Shown piece by piece: positions 8,043 through 17,032 of a DNA stretch of 36,467 bases. The DNA is from an uncultured Bacteroidales bacterium (GTDB taxonomy: Bacteria > Bacteroidota > Bacteroidia > Bacteroidales > Muribaculaceae): contig CACYAW010000020.1 of the NCBI GenBank assembly GCA_902772455.1, positions 1 through 36,467 on the forward strand, given 5' to 3'. The notes beneath the pieces were generated by a model. The model searched no databases, was not told the origin of the DNA, and saw nothing but the letters and a program-made list of their open reading frames with translations. Numbering within the stretch: the first letter of the stretch is position 1; every line of letters starts with the position of its first letter. The position numbers were made by a program, and so were the translations under genes.

Positions 8043-9419
8043 TTATGTTGGATTAAGCGTAATCTTCCAGATGATATTATTCTCTGGATTGCTACTATCA
8101 GTCATTGTGATTGTTTCAGGCGAGAGCAGCGATGATGAACTCAGTGTAAATGATGTAGCATTCATAGTGTCGATCAACTCTTGGATAGTCGGACAGAAAT
8201 CCTGATAAATACTACCGTAATCTGATGTTCCAGTAAACGACATCTTCATCTGAGTATCACTTGACTTTGTCAACGTGAACAGATAACGTGCAGGGAAGTT
8301 GCTGCTCTGCTTCGAGAAGAACAGAGTCAAAGCATAAGTCTGCAAGCTGTCGATATAGCTGATCTGGGCACTCTTCAATGTTGTACCAGCCTTCTTGGAG
8401 GCCTCGGAAGAAATCTTTGTTTGCAGAGTCTGGAAGACACCGGCAAACTCCTTCTTAGGACTTGAGCAGTTCCACGAATACAAGCCAATACAGTCAGTCA
8501 AGGGGTCGGCAGTGATGAGCGTCTTGTTATCCTCAACACACAAGGCGGTGCCATCGGCTTGACGCACAAAACGCTGAATTCTGTAGGTCTCACCCGGAGT
8601 GTTTCCTTCGAGAACCAGAGGATCCCTGAAAGACATACCGTAGTCGGTGATAATGAAGTTGTGGTATTCCGAAGTGGTGACCCTGTCTTCACCCTCGGGG
8701 TAAATCCTCATGTAACCGGAAGCACCACTTTCCACAATCCAACGCTTGCCGTCGGGCAAAACGATGTAAACATTATTCATCTTGGCAGGGAACATGCTGG
8801 AGTTGTAAGAAGCGACCTTGCTCAGATAGGCTTCATCGTCGGTTGAGGGATCCAGACGAGTCATGATCATGTGCAAGTTATACTTCTTGCCAGTGAGGTA
8901 GATGGTGTCGCCCGAATATTTCATCAGGTTGAACTCATAATCACCCTCGTGACCATAGCCTGCGGTACTTTCACCGCCCTGGGTCATGGTACCGCCCTGG
9001 GTGGGCACGGCTTCGGGAGTCGAGAAGAGATGGAAATAATCGTTATAGGAGTTGAACGTCAACACGAGGCCGTTGTCACCAATCACATCCCACATGGATC
9101 TCATGCTACCAAATGCCGAGGTCCAAGTCTTGGTCTTGATGTACTGGATCCACTTGTTGTGTCCTGACATAACCACAGTACCATCCTTATCGAAAGTCAA
9201 TACATAGTTATATCCAGGTTCGCTCGTGTTAGAATAATACTCTAACAGCCACTTGCCGCCGTTGCTGGTGAGGATGTCTTCATATTCTGCCATGGCTTTG
9301 TCCATGCGGATTACAGCATCCTCATCGAAAACCTCATCCATCTCGTGCAAGCAGGAAGTCAGCGAGAACGATGTGAGGGCAACAAGCGCCAATAATGAAA
9401 TATTTAAAAACTTTTTCAT
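8043..9419 (-). CDS. DUF4302 family lipoprotein of a SusCD locus
   Basis: This is a 458-residue lipoprotein. The start at 9419 gives a compact signal peptide ending in a lipobox (FSLTSC, Cys23). A longer ATG at 9455 overlaps the upstream stop (TAATG) and cannot be excluded. The segment GGKWLLEYYSNTSEPGYNYVLTF, named here by its key residues GGKW, EYY and GYNY, followed by FDKDGTVVMS, matches the DUF4302 family as I know it. These proteins are found beside SusC/SusD pairs and are thought to be surface or periplasmic binding lipoproteins, in the position taken by SusE/SusF elsewhere. No catalytic motif is visible. It is the fourth gene of the susC operon. Confidence 0.75.
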   Translation of the reverse strand: MKKFLNISLLALVALTSFSLTSCLHEMDEVFDEDAVIRMDKAMAEYEDILTSNGGKWLLEYYSNTSEPGYNYVLTFDKDGTVVMSGHNKWIQYIKTKTWTSAFGSMRSMWDVIGDNGLVLTFNSYNDYFHLFSTPEAVPTQGGTMTQGGESTAGYGHEGDYEFNLMKYSGDTIYLTGKKYNLHMIMTRLDPSTDDEAYLSKVASYNSSMFPAKMNNVYIVLPDGKRWIVESGASGYMRIYPEGEDRVTTSEYHNFIITDYGMSFRDPLVLEGNTPGETYRIQRFVRQADGTALCVEDNKTLITADPLTDCIGLYSWNCSSPKKEFAGVFQTLQTKISSEASKKAGTTLKSAQISYIDSLQTYALTLFFSKQSSNFPARYLFTLTKSSDTQMKMSFTGTSDYGSIYQDFCPTIQELIDTMNATSFTLSSSSLLSPETITMTDSSNPENNIIWKITLNPT

Positions 9420-9454
9420 TTTCTGATCTTCATGTTTAATAGATAAGTGAAACA

Positions 9455-10582
9455 TTACTGGATGCCATAGACAAGCTCGCGGAGCGACTCAATGTTGTAA
9501 GCATCCTGACGTGTCCTGACCTCTTCACGCAGAGCGTCAAGGTCGATGCCCCACGCCTCACGGAACCACTGACGTGCGATGGCCACTTTCTGCTCAATAG
9601 CAGCTACGCCATCGATACCATCCTCATCCTCGACATCATAGACGATTTCGCGGATACGGTTTTTCTGATCATAGATATAGCGCTGAATGATGAAACCGTC
9701 GGCATCGCGAACAACAGAGATCTTCTTCTCATCAGCCTCGGTGTGAGGGATATACTGGGGTTCCTTGCTCATGTCATTGCCGGGATACTTGTAGTAGCGG
9801 CAATACTGGTTCTTGTCCTTGTGCCAGCCACATGAGGCATAGCCAAGCATCTCTTCCCATTGAGCATCGGTGAAGACGATGTAGCAAGCAATCGTCTCGG
9901 CAAAATCGACGCTGTTTTCACTTGATGCATAGCGGCTGACAAAACCCTCGGAGTTGATCTCATCGCCACGCTCTCTCCATTCACTGGGAACATAGTGACC
10001 TACCGAGATGGTATTGAACTCGGTGGGATAGGTCTTGTTCTGACGCAGCATGGTAGCGAACTCGCGGTGCATCGTGTGGAAGTAGTTCTCATTCATCTTA
10101 TCAACATTGGTAGCGTCCATGCTGTTCACGTTGTACAGCGTGATTTTCACGCCACCCTCGGTAAGACCATCGACAGGTTCATGCGTTGAAGAGCTAATAG
10201 CCTGTGAACCCACGAGCAGGATAATGCGGGGGCCATAAGCCTTGAGGAATTCCTCACCAGCCAGTGCCACATAAGCATCGTACCACATGTACTTACAGGT
10301 CACGGCAAGATCAAGAGCATTCTGATATCTGGCCGGTACCAAGTTGTAGTTCATATTGGCACTGATATCCGGCATCTTATACAGGAATAGCAAGTTATAC
10401 TTTTTAAGGAATTCCTGCTGCAGGAACTTGTCAAGCTGGTAGGTTGTGGCTGTGGGATCAAGCTCATCCTCGGTGGGCGGGAAGATTGTCGGGCCCAGCT
10501 TCTCACTGCTGCATGACGATAGTGACATGGCTGCAACAGCTACCACCAGCAATGCTGAAACTATATATTGAATCTTTTTCAT
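9455..10582 (-). CDS. TIGR04549-type metallohydrolase-like lipoprotein with a degenerate zinc site
   Basis: This 375-residue lipoprotein (lipobox SLSSC, Cys24 from the chosen ATG at 10582; an ATG at 10594 is also possible) resembles the substrate-import-associated zinc metallohydrolase lipoproteins coded beside SusC/SusD. Family members carry a motif like HHEYAHIL. Here the aligned segment is TMHREFATML (H172-R-E-F-A-T177), so the first and second histidines of HExxH are Arg173 and Thr177, while the glutamate (Glu174) stays. The downstream GFVSRYASSENSVDFAE, holding the family's third-ligand region, is kept. It is therefore either inactive as a zinc enzyme and retained as a binding protein, or uses another metal arrangement. 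It lies between susD and the DUF4302 gene in one operon. Confidence 0.75.
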   Translation of the reverse strand: MKKIQYIVSALLVVAVAAMSLSSCSSEKLGPTIFPPTEDELDPTATTYQLDKFLQQEFLKKYNLLFLYKMPDISANMNYNLVPARYQNALDLAVTCKYMWYDAYVALAGEEFLKAYGPRIILLVGSQAISSSTHEPVDGLTEGGVKITLYNVNSMDATNVDKMNENYFHTMHREFATMLRQNKTYPTEFNTISVGHYVPSEWRERGDEINSEGFVSRYASSENSVDFAETIACYIVFTDAQWEEMLGYASCGWHKDKNQYCRYYKYPGNDMSKEPQYIPHTEADEKKISVVRDADGFIIQRYIYDQKNRIREIVYDVEDEDGIDGVAAIEQKVAIARQWFREAWGIDLDALREEVRTRQDAYNIESLRELVYGIQ

Positions 10583-10650
10583 TGCGATATACATAATTAG
10601 AGTGAATTATTCTTTTTTATGTCCATCATTGTCATTGAACGTCATAGCGA

Positions 10651-12291
10651 TCAATTGTCACGGGGATTAGGCTGCAAACCAGCGCCAATTACCTCGGCAG
10701 GAATCTGGATAGCATAACGCTTATCACAGGATTTAAGAACCACCTTATCGTCTTTACCCCACAAGTGAGTAACCTCAAGACCGTAACGCTTGATGTCGAA
10801 CCAACGCTGTCCCTCATGTACAGTCTGGATGCGGCGGAAGTGCTGCACACACTGCAAATAAGGCTCAATGTCGCTGGTCAGATGATACTTATCGCTCGGG
10901 CATACCTCGTCGATATGGAACTTCTTGTTAATGCCACCGATATCGGAACGCTTATAGAAGTTGACGATCATATCTTTCTCGAGCTCCTTCATCGAGCGGT
11001 TGTTCTCGCTCATGTCGCCTTGCATCAGGTGCTCATGGTTCCACAGATACAAATCCTCGAATGCGGCGTCGATGTTACCCAGGAAGAGGTTAGCCTCGGC
11101 ACGGAACAGCAGAGTTTCCTGGCTGGTGAACTCATTACGCACCATGTGGACATAACCGATACCAGCAATCTTGTCGGTGTACTCAAACTGCTCCCAGCAG
11201 TTGCAATAGAGCACATAACCGTAGTTATCACTACCGCCAAGGCAATAGCGGAAGGCAGGTATCATAGCCTCGCTTGTCCAAGAGGGACCAGTGCCAAGGA
11301 CAGTTGCCGCAGCACCATCACGAGCCGTCCAGAAACGGTAGCCATAGTCGCGCAGATAAGTGCAATAGGTGTCAAACAACATAAAGTTGCCAGGACGCTC
11401 AACGCTGGTGTAGTAGCGTGCACCCTCATCCCAATCATAAAATTCCTCAGACAGATCCCAGAAATCGTTACGCATGGTAGCGGGGTCATTACCCTTGAAT
11501 GACGCAGTTGCATACTTCACAACCTTGTCATACTCACGCTTGGCGAGATAGAAACGAGCTGCGAATGCATTGGTAGCTGCCACATTGAAGTGATACTTGG
11601 GCACATCGTAGAAATCGTCGCTCACCTTAGCGAGACCGATCTGAAGGTCATTCTCAATATTCTGGTAGGTCTCCTCGAGGGTACCACGCTCATACTTGGG
11701 ATTGAGACGGGTCTCGACCTCGGTAGCATAAGGAATACCTAACTCATTCTTGCTGAGTTCGGGTCCACGATAAGGCATACAGAAGACTTGGGCCAGGATG
11801 TAATGGTGATAGGCACGGATCATGTGAGCCTCACCCTGGATAGCAGCCAAGCGGGCCTTGTCTCTGGGAGTCATAGGCTGGCCTTCGATTTCGCCAGTTC
11901 TTTCCATTTCATCGGCTACTTCAATCACCGCGTTAGCTACAGCGATAGCCGAGTAGCAACCCTGCCAAATTCCAGAGGGTGAATCTTCATCACTGATATC
12001 AAGGGTCACGTCCTCCCATCTGTAGAGCTGCTCGTGATACCTGGAAGCAGGTGAATAGTTAAAACGGGCACCCGTTGAACTGGGAGCATTCAAGTCATCC
12101 ACATTATCACTTGACATCTCGCCCACCACAGTGTAGCTGTTAGACATATAACCGCTGACAAGCAGTTGTTCGAGCTGATCAAGGTTCTGCAGATAGACGC
12201 GGGTATCGGGAATGGTCTCCAAGAAATCTTTGCAAGAGCTCAAGCCGACCAGCGCCACAGCAATCATTAATATCTTATATCGTAGTTTCAT
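10651..12291 (-). CDS. susD: SusD/RagB family nutrient-binding outer membrane lipoprotein
   Basis: This 546-residue lipoprotein starts with a signal peptide and lipobox (LVGLSSC, Cys20), followed by KDFLE, a lysine-acid pattern like the Bacteroidetes surface-export signal. The N-terminal DTRVYLQNLDQLEQLLVSGY and the central helical stretch with QGEAHMIRAYHHYILAQVF are typical of the TPR-rich SusD fold, and the C terminus RRIQTVHEGQRWFDIKRYGL is a strong family signature. SusD caps the SusC channel and captures the nutrient at the cell surface. The gene follows susC by 52 bp. The ligand cannot be predicted; the neighbouring genes lack glycan-degrading enzymes. Confidence 0.92.
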   Translation of the reverse strand: MKLRYKILMIAVALVGLSSCKDFLETIPDTRVYLQNLDQLEQLLVSGYMSNSYTVVGEMSSDNVDDLNAPSSTGARFNYSPASRYHEQLYRWEDVTLDISDEDSPSGIWQGCYSAIAVANAVIEVADEMERTGEIEGQPMTPRDKARLAAIQGEAHMIRAYHHYILAQVFCMPYRGPELSKNELGIPYATEVETRLNPKYERGTLEETYQNIENDLQIGLAKVSDDFYDVPKYHFNVAATNAFAARFYLAKREYDKVVKYATASFKGNDPATMRNDFWDLSEEFYDWDEGARYYTSVERPGNFMLFDTYCTYLRDYGYRFWTARDGAAATVLGTGPSWTSEAMIPAFRYCLGGSDNYGYVLYCNCWEQFEYTDKIAGIGYVHMVRNEFTSQETLLFRAEANLFLGNIDAAFEDLYLWNHEHLMQGDMSENNRSMKELEKDMIVNFYKRSDIGGINKKFHIDEVCPSDKYHLTSDIEPYLQCVQHFRRIQTVHEGQRWFDIKRYGLEVTHLWGKDDKVVLKSCDKRYAIQIPAEVIGAGLQPNPRDN

Positions 12292-12343
12292 AATCTTGAA
12301 TCGTTATTATATATTATATATAATGTGAAACATCTTCCTCAAA

Positions 12344-15300
12344 TTACATACCCAGACGTACGGTGAGGGTAAACTGCTTGGGGTTGGGCGAAGCCACACC
12401 ACCACTGTTGTAGAACTCAGGATCCTGTCCGTTGAGTTTCTTGTCGGCATAGATCAGGCAGATGTTGGTAGCAGCCAACTTGAGAGAAGCGTTACTCAGA
12501 CGCAGGTGCGAAATGAACGACTTGGGCACATCGTAGGTGAGAGAAATCTCTTTCAGGCGGACGAAACCACCATCAGCGATGCGTGCGGTACTGTAGTTGT
12601 AGGCATTGTAAGCCATACCCAGATAATAGTTGTCCTTCACCTGACGGCGTGATGCGATAGCGGGAACATCGGTAAATGCCTCGTCACCGGGGAGAACCCA
12701 ACGGTTCTTGAAGTCCTTACCAAACGACTTAAGGTCACTGTAACCCGAGCTGAAGGTGGGATCAAGACGCAACTTGTTGCCAAATGCATAAGTCATAAAC
12801 ACATTCAGGTGGAAGCCCTTGAAATCAAAGGTGTTACCAAAACCACCAGTGATGGTAGGATCGACGGCGCCCTCATACTTGAGGAAGTCGAGCTTCTCGG
12901 TCTCCTGGAAGTTCAGACCCGTGCTGGAGATCTCACCGTTCTCGTCAACGATAAGGGGCAGACCATGCTCGTCAAGACCTGCAAAAGGAATTGAGAAGAT
13001 AGCACGGTGGGGATAGCCCTCCAATGCGAAACCGGTACCGACAACCAGATCGATGACACGCGAACGAGCGTGCAGCTTAGTGATCTTGGTCGTAGCATAA
13101 GAGAAAGTCAAGTCGGTTGTCCAACCAAAACCACCGGGTTTTTTGGGCTGAATATTGTGTGAAGTGATGGTAAACTCAACACCATGCGACTTCATCTCGG
13201 CCACGTTACCAAACTTCTCGGTCTCACCACCGACACCCTGAGTGCGGATGCGGCCAATCAGGTCGAAGTTGTTGCGGACGAACCAGTCAAACACAAAGTT
13301 GATGCGGTTCCACAGGAAACCTAAGTCAACACCAAGGTCAAACTCGTTCTTTTTCTCGTAGGTCAGGTCGCTGTTACCCAGACCGCTCAGATAGAGAGCC
13401 ATCTCGTGAATGTTGTGCTCCTGACGCCAACGCAGGGTGGGATAATACAGAGCCTCGGCATGACCCAAGGTCATAGGACCACTCTCGGCGGTCAGCGAGT
13501 AGCTCAAGCGCAGCTTAGCATAGGAAAGGGCGCCTTTCTGATACAGGCCCATGTTCTGGAAGAAGGGCTCGTCGCTGGCGTTCCAAGCAGCCGACACGTT
13601 CCAAGTGGGGAGCCAACGGTTCTGCGAGGTGCGGCCCATCTGGTTAGAACCTTCATAACGGATAGTGCCATTGAGGATGTAACGTCCCAAGAGGGCATAG
13701 TTGAGGTTGGCAAAATAAGCCATGTCACGGCGGTGGTATTCACCGATGCCGTAGTAGTTACCATTCTCTTCCTGAATCTGCTTGAAGAGCTTGTAGTTGG
13801 TGTAAGGAAGATAACCATTAGCATAAACTACGCCCCAAGCATTGAATTCTTCACGGAAACGATCCAAGCGTACAGCCTCCATACCGGCGAACAGGGCGAG
13901 GATGTGATTACCGTTGTTGAAGTCCTTCATATATTGACCCGTTGCACGGAACGAGAAGGTCTTGCTCTGGTTTTTCTCATAGAACAGGATACCACCCTTG
14001 TCAAGGATAGTCTCGGGAAGGCTGTTCTTGAGATCAGGGTCATTATACAGATAAGAGTTCTGCGAGCGGATGATGGAGTTCTCGGGATCGATACCAGCAC
14101 GATAGGCGTTGGCCATGTTACTGTTGTCCATCACATAGTGGTTCTGCTCGGAGTTAACGACACGCATCGAACCCAGGATACCGAACTCGAGGGTCTGGTC
14201 CTGCTTAACGATGGGCTTGTAATTGAGCTCGCCCTGGAACTTCAGGTCGGTCACATTCAAGTCGATGGTGTTCTGCTCCAACTCGTCAAAGATATTGAAC
14301 GAGGTAAAGTTGCGGTTGTAGCGCATCTCAGGCGATACGGTACGGGCCGTATTCAAAGCAAAGCTGTAAGGGTTGATATCGAAGTCACGCCTTACCTCAC
14401 CGAAAACGACGTCCACATTCTGGCTCAAGGTACCGGGAGCCTTCTGGTCACGGAAGCTGTCGCTATTGAGGATCTTGATTTTGAGTTTGTCGGTGAGATT
14501 ATAGATTGCATTAGCGTTGAAGGTGTAACGCTCAACGCGGCTGCTCTTGTACCATCCCGGATCGAGCATGACTGATGCCGAGGTGTAGAACGAACCCTTC
14601 TCGGTACCACCCGAAATGCTTACCGAGTGGTTCTGCATGATGTTGTCGTTGAACAACTCGTTAAACCAGTTAGTGTTGCGGAATTCGGCCTCGCGCAAGA
14701 ACTCGTTGCGAGCGGCGGGGGTGTTTTCCAGAGCATAAGTGCCAGTCTCGGGGTCATAGGTGTTGATGAGGTTGTACATCTGACCATAGATACCCGAAGT
14801 GCTGCTGTTCACCAAGCTGGCATATTCGAGCCAACCCTTCTGCTCCATCTCGCGCAAGATACTCATCTGCTCCTGAGAGGTACAGATGTTGAAGTCGCGG
14901 TAGCTGGGCTTGAGACGATAGGTGAACTCACCGGTATAGTTAATAGAGCTCGAGCCTTTACGACCGGTCTTGGTCGTGATAACGATCACACCGGCGTTAG
15001 CCTTAGCACCGTAGATCGAGGTTGCCGAACCATCCTTAAGGATCTGGTAGCTCTCGATATCGTCGGCATTAAGACCAGCGACAGCCGAGGCAATCAGCGT
15101 GTTGGCATCACCCGACGAGAGCTCATCGGCACTGATCTCCACGTTATCCTCGAGCACAACGCCGTCCACAACCCACAGGGGCTTGGAGCTACCGTAGATA
15201 GAGGTAGCACCACGCACACGGATCTTGGGGGCTGTACCGAAAGTACCCGACACGTTCTGCACCTGTACACCCGAGACGCGGCCTTCAAGACCACGGCTGA

Positions 15301-15697
15301 CGTCGGCAACACCGGAGAGCTTGGCTTTCTCGGCGTCTACACTTTGGGTTGCACCGGTAAAGAGTCGTTTGTCCACTTTCTGATAACCAGTGACAACGAC
15401 CTCGCTGAGCACCTCACCTTTGGGCTTCAAGACGATGGTCATGCCAGACTTGGCCGAAACTACCTCATCTTCATAACCCACATAGGTGATCTTAATCTTA
15501 GTGCCTGATGGCACATTCAAGGTAAAATGACCGTCAATATCGGTAGCGACGCCGTTCTTGGGATTATTCTGCTGAACGACAGATGCACCGATGACCGGTT
15601 CATTGTTCTCGTCTAACACCGTGCCACTCACCTGGGCCGCAACGCCCAGCGAGGCAAGTGCCATGACAAGGAACAAGAGTAAATGTTTTAGACTCAT
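12344..15697 (-). CDS. susC: SusC/RagA family TonB-linked outer membrane transporter
   Basis: This is an 1117-residue TonB-dependent transporter. A signal peptide (1-21, ending GVAA) leads to a carboxypeptidase-D-like domain (about 23-95; SGTVLDENNEPVIGASV and VATDIDGHFTLNVPSG), then the TonB box region (EVLSEVVVTGYQ), the plug (about 120-250; IRVRGATSIYGSSKPLWVVDG and GSATSIYGAKANAGVIVITT) and a beta-barrel ending ...FTLTVRLGM with a terminal hydrophobic pattern. There is no N-terminal STN domain, so it is not of the type wired to an anti-sigma factor. It imports an unknown nutrient with SusD using TonB energy. It heads a four- or five-gene minus-strand operon; 590 bp of AT-rich DNA precede it. 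Confidence 0.95.
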   Translation of the reverse strand: MSLKHLLLFLVMALASLGVAAQVSGTVLDENNEPVIGASVVQQNNPKNGVATDIDGHFTLNVPSGTKIKITYVGYEDEVVSAKSGMTIVLKPKGEVLSEVVVTGYQKVDKRLFTGATQSVDAEKAKLSGVADVSRGLEGRVSGVQVQNVSGTFGTAPKIRVRGATSIYGSSKPLWVVDGVVLEDNVEISADELSSGDANTLIASAVAGLNADDIESYQILKDGSATSIYGAKANAGVIVITTKTGRKGSSSINYTGEFTYRLKPSYRDFNICTSQEQMSILREMEQKGWLEYASLVNSSTSGIYGQMYNLINTYDPETGTYALENTPAARNEFLREAEFRNTNWFNELFNDNIMQNHSVSISGGTEKGSFYTSASVMLDPGWYKSSRVERYTFNANAIYNLTDKLKIKILNSDSFRDQKAPGTLSQNVDVVFGEVRRDFDINPYSFALNTARTVSPEMRYNRNFTSFNIFDELEQNTIDLNVTDLKFQGELNYKPIVKQDQTLEFGILGSMRVVNSEQNHYVMDNSNMANAYRAGIDPENSIIRSQNSYLYNDPDLKNSLPETILDKGGILFYEKNQSKTFSFRATGQYMKDFNNGNHILALFAGMEAVRLDRFREEFNAWGVVYANGYLPYTNYKLFKQIQEENGNYYGIGEYHRRDMAYFANLNYALLGRYILNGTIRYEGSNQMGRTSQNRWLPTWNVSAAWNASDEPFFQNMGLYQKGALSYAKLRLSYSLTAESGPMTLGHAEALYYPTLRWRQEHNIHEMALYLSGLGNSDLTYEKKNEFDLGVDLGFLWNRINFVFDWFVRNNFDLIGRIRTQGVGGETEKFGNVAEMKSHGVEFTITSHNIQPKKPGGFGWTTDLTFSYATTKITKLHARSRVIDLVVGTGFALEGYPHRAIFSIPFAGLDEHGLPLIVDENGEISSTGLNFQETEKLDFLKYEGAVDPTITGGFGNTFDFKGFHLNVFMTYAFGNKLRLDPTFSSGYSDLKSFGKDFKNRWVLPGDEAFTDVPAIASRRQVKDNYYLGMAYNAYNYSTARIADGGFVRLKEISLTYDVPKSFISHLRLSNASLKLAATNICLIYADKKLNGQDPEFYNSGGVASPNPKQFTLTVRLGM

Positions 15698-16213
15698 AAA
15701 ATTTAGTTTAATTGTTTGTTAATTATTTAATTTAATAATTGTCGTTACATTACCTGTCCTCTATTCATAAATATGGCCTCAAAACTATTGCCTCCAATCT
15801 GCCTGATTCTTGAAAATATCATCTCTAGGCTTCATGAAAACAGTTTTTCACAATCTCAACTTAGATTGGGTATTTACTTTTTAGTTTCTTAACACCACAT
15901 CTTTTATAAAAGAAAGGCTTGCAAATTTAGCGCATTTTTTTCAATTCCATATAATTCTGTCAAAAAGTTTTTGATTTTTTTTGCCAAAATGCTATCAAAA
16001 AGCCAATAAATGGCTCATTTTCAACAAACTAGCTAAATAAAATCGGCCTATTTTTATAATTCGCTAATTTACAGTGATTTAGATATAATCCGGCAGTTTT
16101 TTAACATATCGGCAGGGCCTCTAACCGAAAACAATGGCTTTTCGCGCCAAACTTGCGGCAATTCCTGACAAAGGCTCAAGACTGCCCAAAATCATTTATT
16201 TGTTCATTTGCCG
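15698..16213. other. AT-rich intergenic region between the divergent susC and pseudouridine synthase genes
   Basis: No gene is visible here. Two minus-strand -7-like boxes, TAGTTTTG (complement of 15780-15787) and TAAATTTG (complement of 15922-15929), could serve susC, but neither has a correctly spaced TTTG. A 7-bp AT inverted repeat (15721-15740) lies in the susC leader. The rest is low-complexity A/T-rich sequence. Confidence 0.4.
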
Positions 16214-16245
16214 TTTGATGTTTAACAGAAAAATCAGTACCTTTG
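16214..16245 (+). promoter_or_regulatory. Bacteroidetes-type promoter for the pseudouridine synthase
   Basis: TTTG (16214-16217) lies 20 nt before TACCTTTG (16238-16245), a full consensus match. The ATG at 16288 follows about 35-40 nt after the expected start of transcription. Confidence 0.8.
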
Positions 16246-16287
16246 CACACCAAGCCATTAATGGCCGTTTATCACGGATAAAAGAGA

Positions 16288-16956
16288 ATGGAAGTAATCT
16301 ATGACGACAACCACATCATCATCGTCAACAAGAGCGCTGGCGAACTGGTGCAGGGCGACCGCACCGGTGACCCCACACTCATCGACACGGTGAAAGCGTG
16401 GATCAAAGAGAAATATGACAAGCCAGGCAATGTGTTCCTGGGCGTGACGCACCGCATCGACCGCCCCACGTGCGGCCTGGTGGTCATGGCCAAGACCAGC
16501 AAAGGACTGTCGAGAATGAACGAGCTCTTCAGGAAAGGAGAGGTACACAAGACCTATTGGGCTGTTGTCGGCAACTGCCCTCCCAAACAGGAGGACACGC
16601 TCACCCATTACCTCAAAAGCGTTGAACAGGGCAACAAGACCCGCGTTAGCATCGTGCCGCGCGAGGGTCACCAAAAGGCCGTGCTCAACTACCGCGTTAT
16701 TGCTGCCAGCCAGCGTTATTGGCTGCTGGAAGTGGACCTGATTACCGGACGCAAACACCAGATACGCGCCCAACTGTCGGCCATAGGATGCCCCATCAAG
16801 GGAGACCTGAAGTATGGCGCGCCGCGCAGCAACCCTGACGGCGGCATCTCGTTACAGGCCCACCGCATCCGATTCACCCATCCGGTGAGCGGCAAGGAAA
16901 TTGACATCACCGCTCCCCTCCCCGACGACTTCAAGCGTCTGGGTTTTGATATGTAA
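16288..16956 (+). CDS. RluA family RNA pseudouridine synthase
   Basis: This 222-residue protein isomerises uridine to pseudouridine in rRNA or tRNA. The catalytic motif HRIDRPTCGL is present at 55-64, with Asp58 as the nucleophile. KGEVHKTYWAVV and the later GRKHQIRAQL block are also typical of the RluA family. It is short because it has no N-terminal S4 RNA-binding domain, as in the RluA/RluC-like single-domain proteins common in Bacteroidetes; the target base cannot be assigned. Its last codons contain the promoter of the fumarase gene 76 bp downstream. Confidence 0.92.
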   Translation: MEVIYDDNHIIIVNKSAGELVQGDRTGDPTLIDTVKAWIKEKYDKPGNVFLGVTHRIDRPTCGLVVMAKTSKGLSRMNELFRKGEVHKTYWAVVGNCPPKQEDTLTHYLKSVEQGNKTRVSIVPREGHQKAVLNYRVIAASQRYWLLEVDLITGRKHQIRAQLSAIGCPIKGDLKYGAPRSNPDGGISLQAHRIRFTHPVSGKEIDITAPLPDDFKRLGFDM

Positions 16957-16975
16957 AGAAAAATCGCTAATTTTG
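16945..16975 (+). promoter_or_regulatory. Bacteroidetes-type promoter for fumarase
   Basis: TTTG (16945-16948), inside the end of the pseudouridine synthase gene, is 19 nt before TAATTTTG (16968-16975). The leader to ATG 17033 would be about 50 nt. Confidence 0.75.
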
Positions 16976-17032
16976 TGGCGCAATTGAAAGAATCCAATTA
17001 AAACTCAATAATTTTTAAAACCGTTTTTTTAT

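Noticed and set aside
13406-15508. Long open frames (389 and 293 codons) antisense to susC
   Set aside because: These are shadows of the susC reading frame, with no start signal, promoter or recognisable domain.
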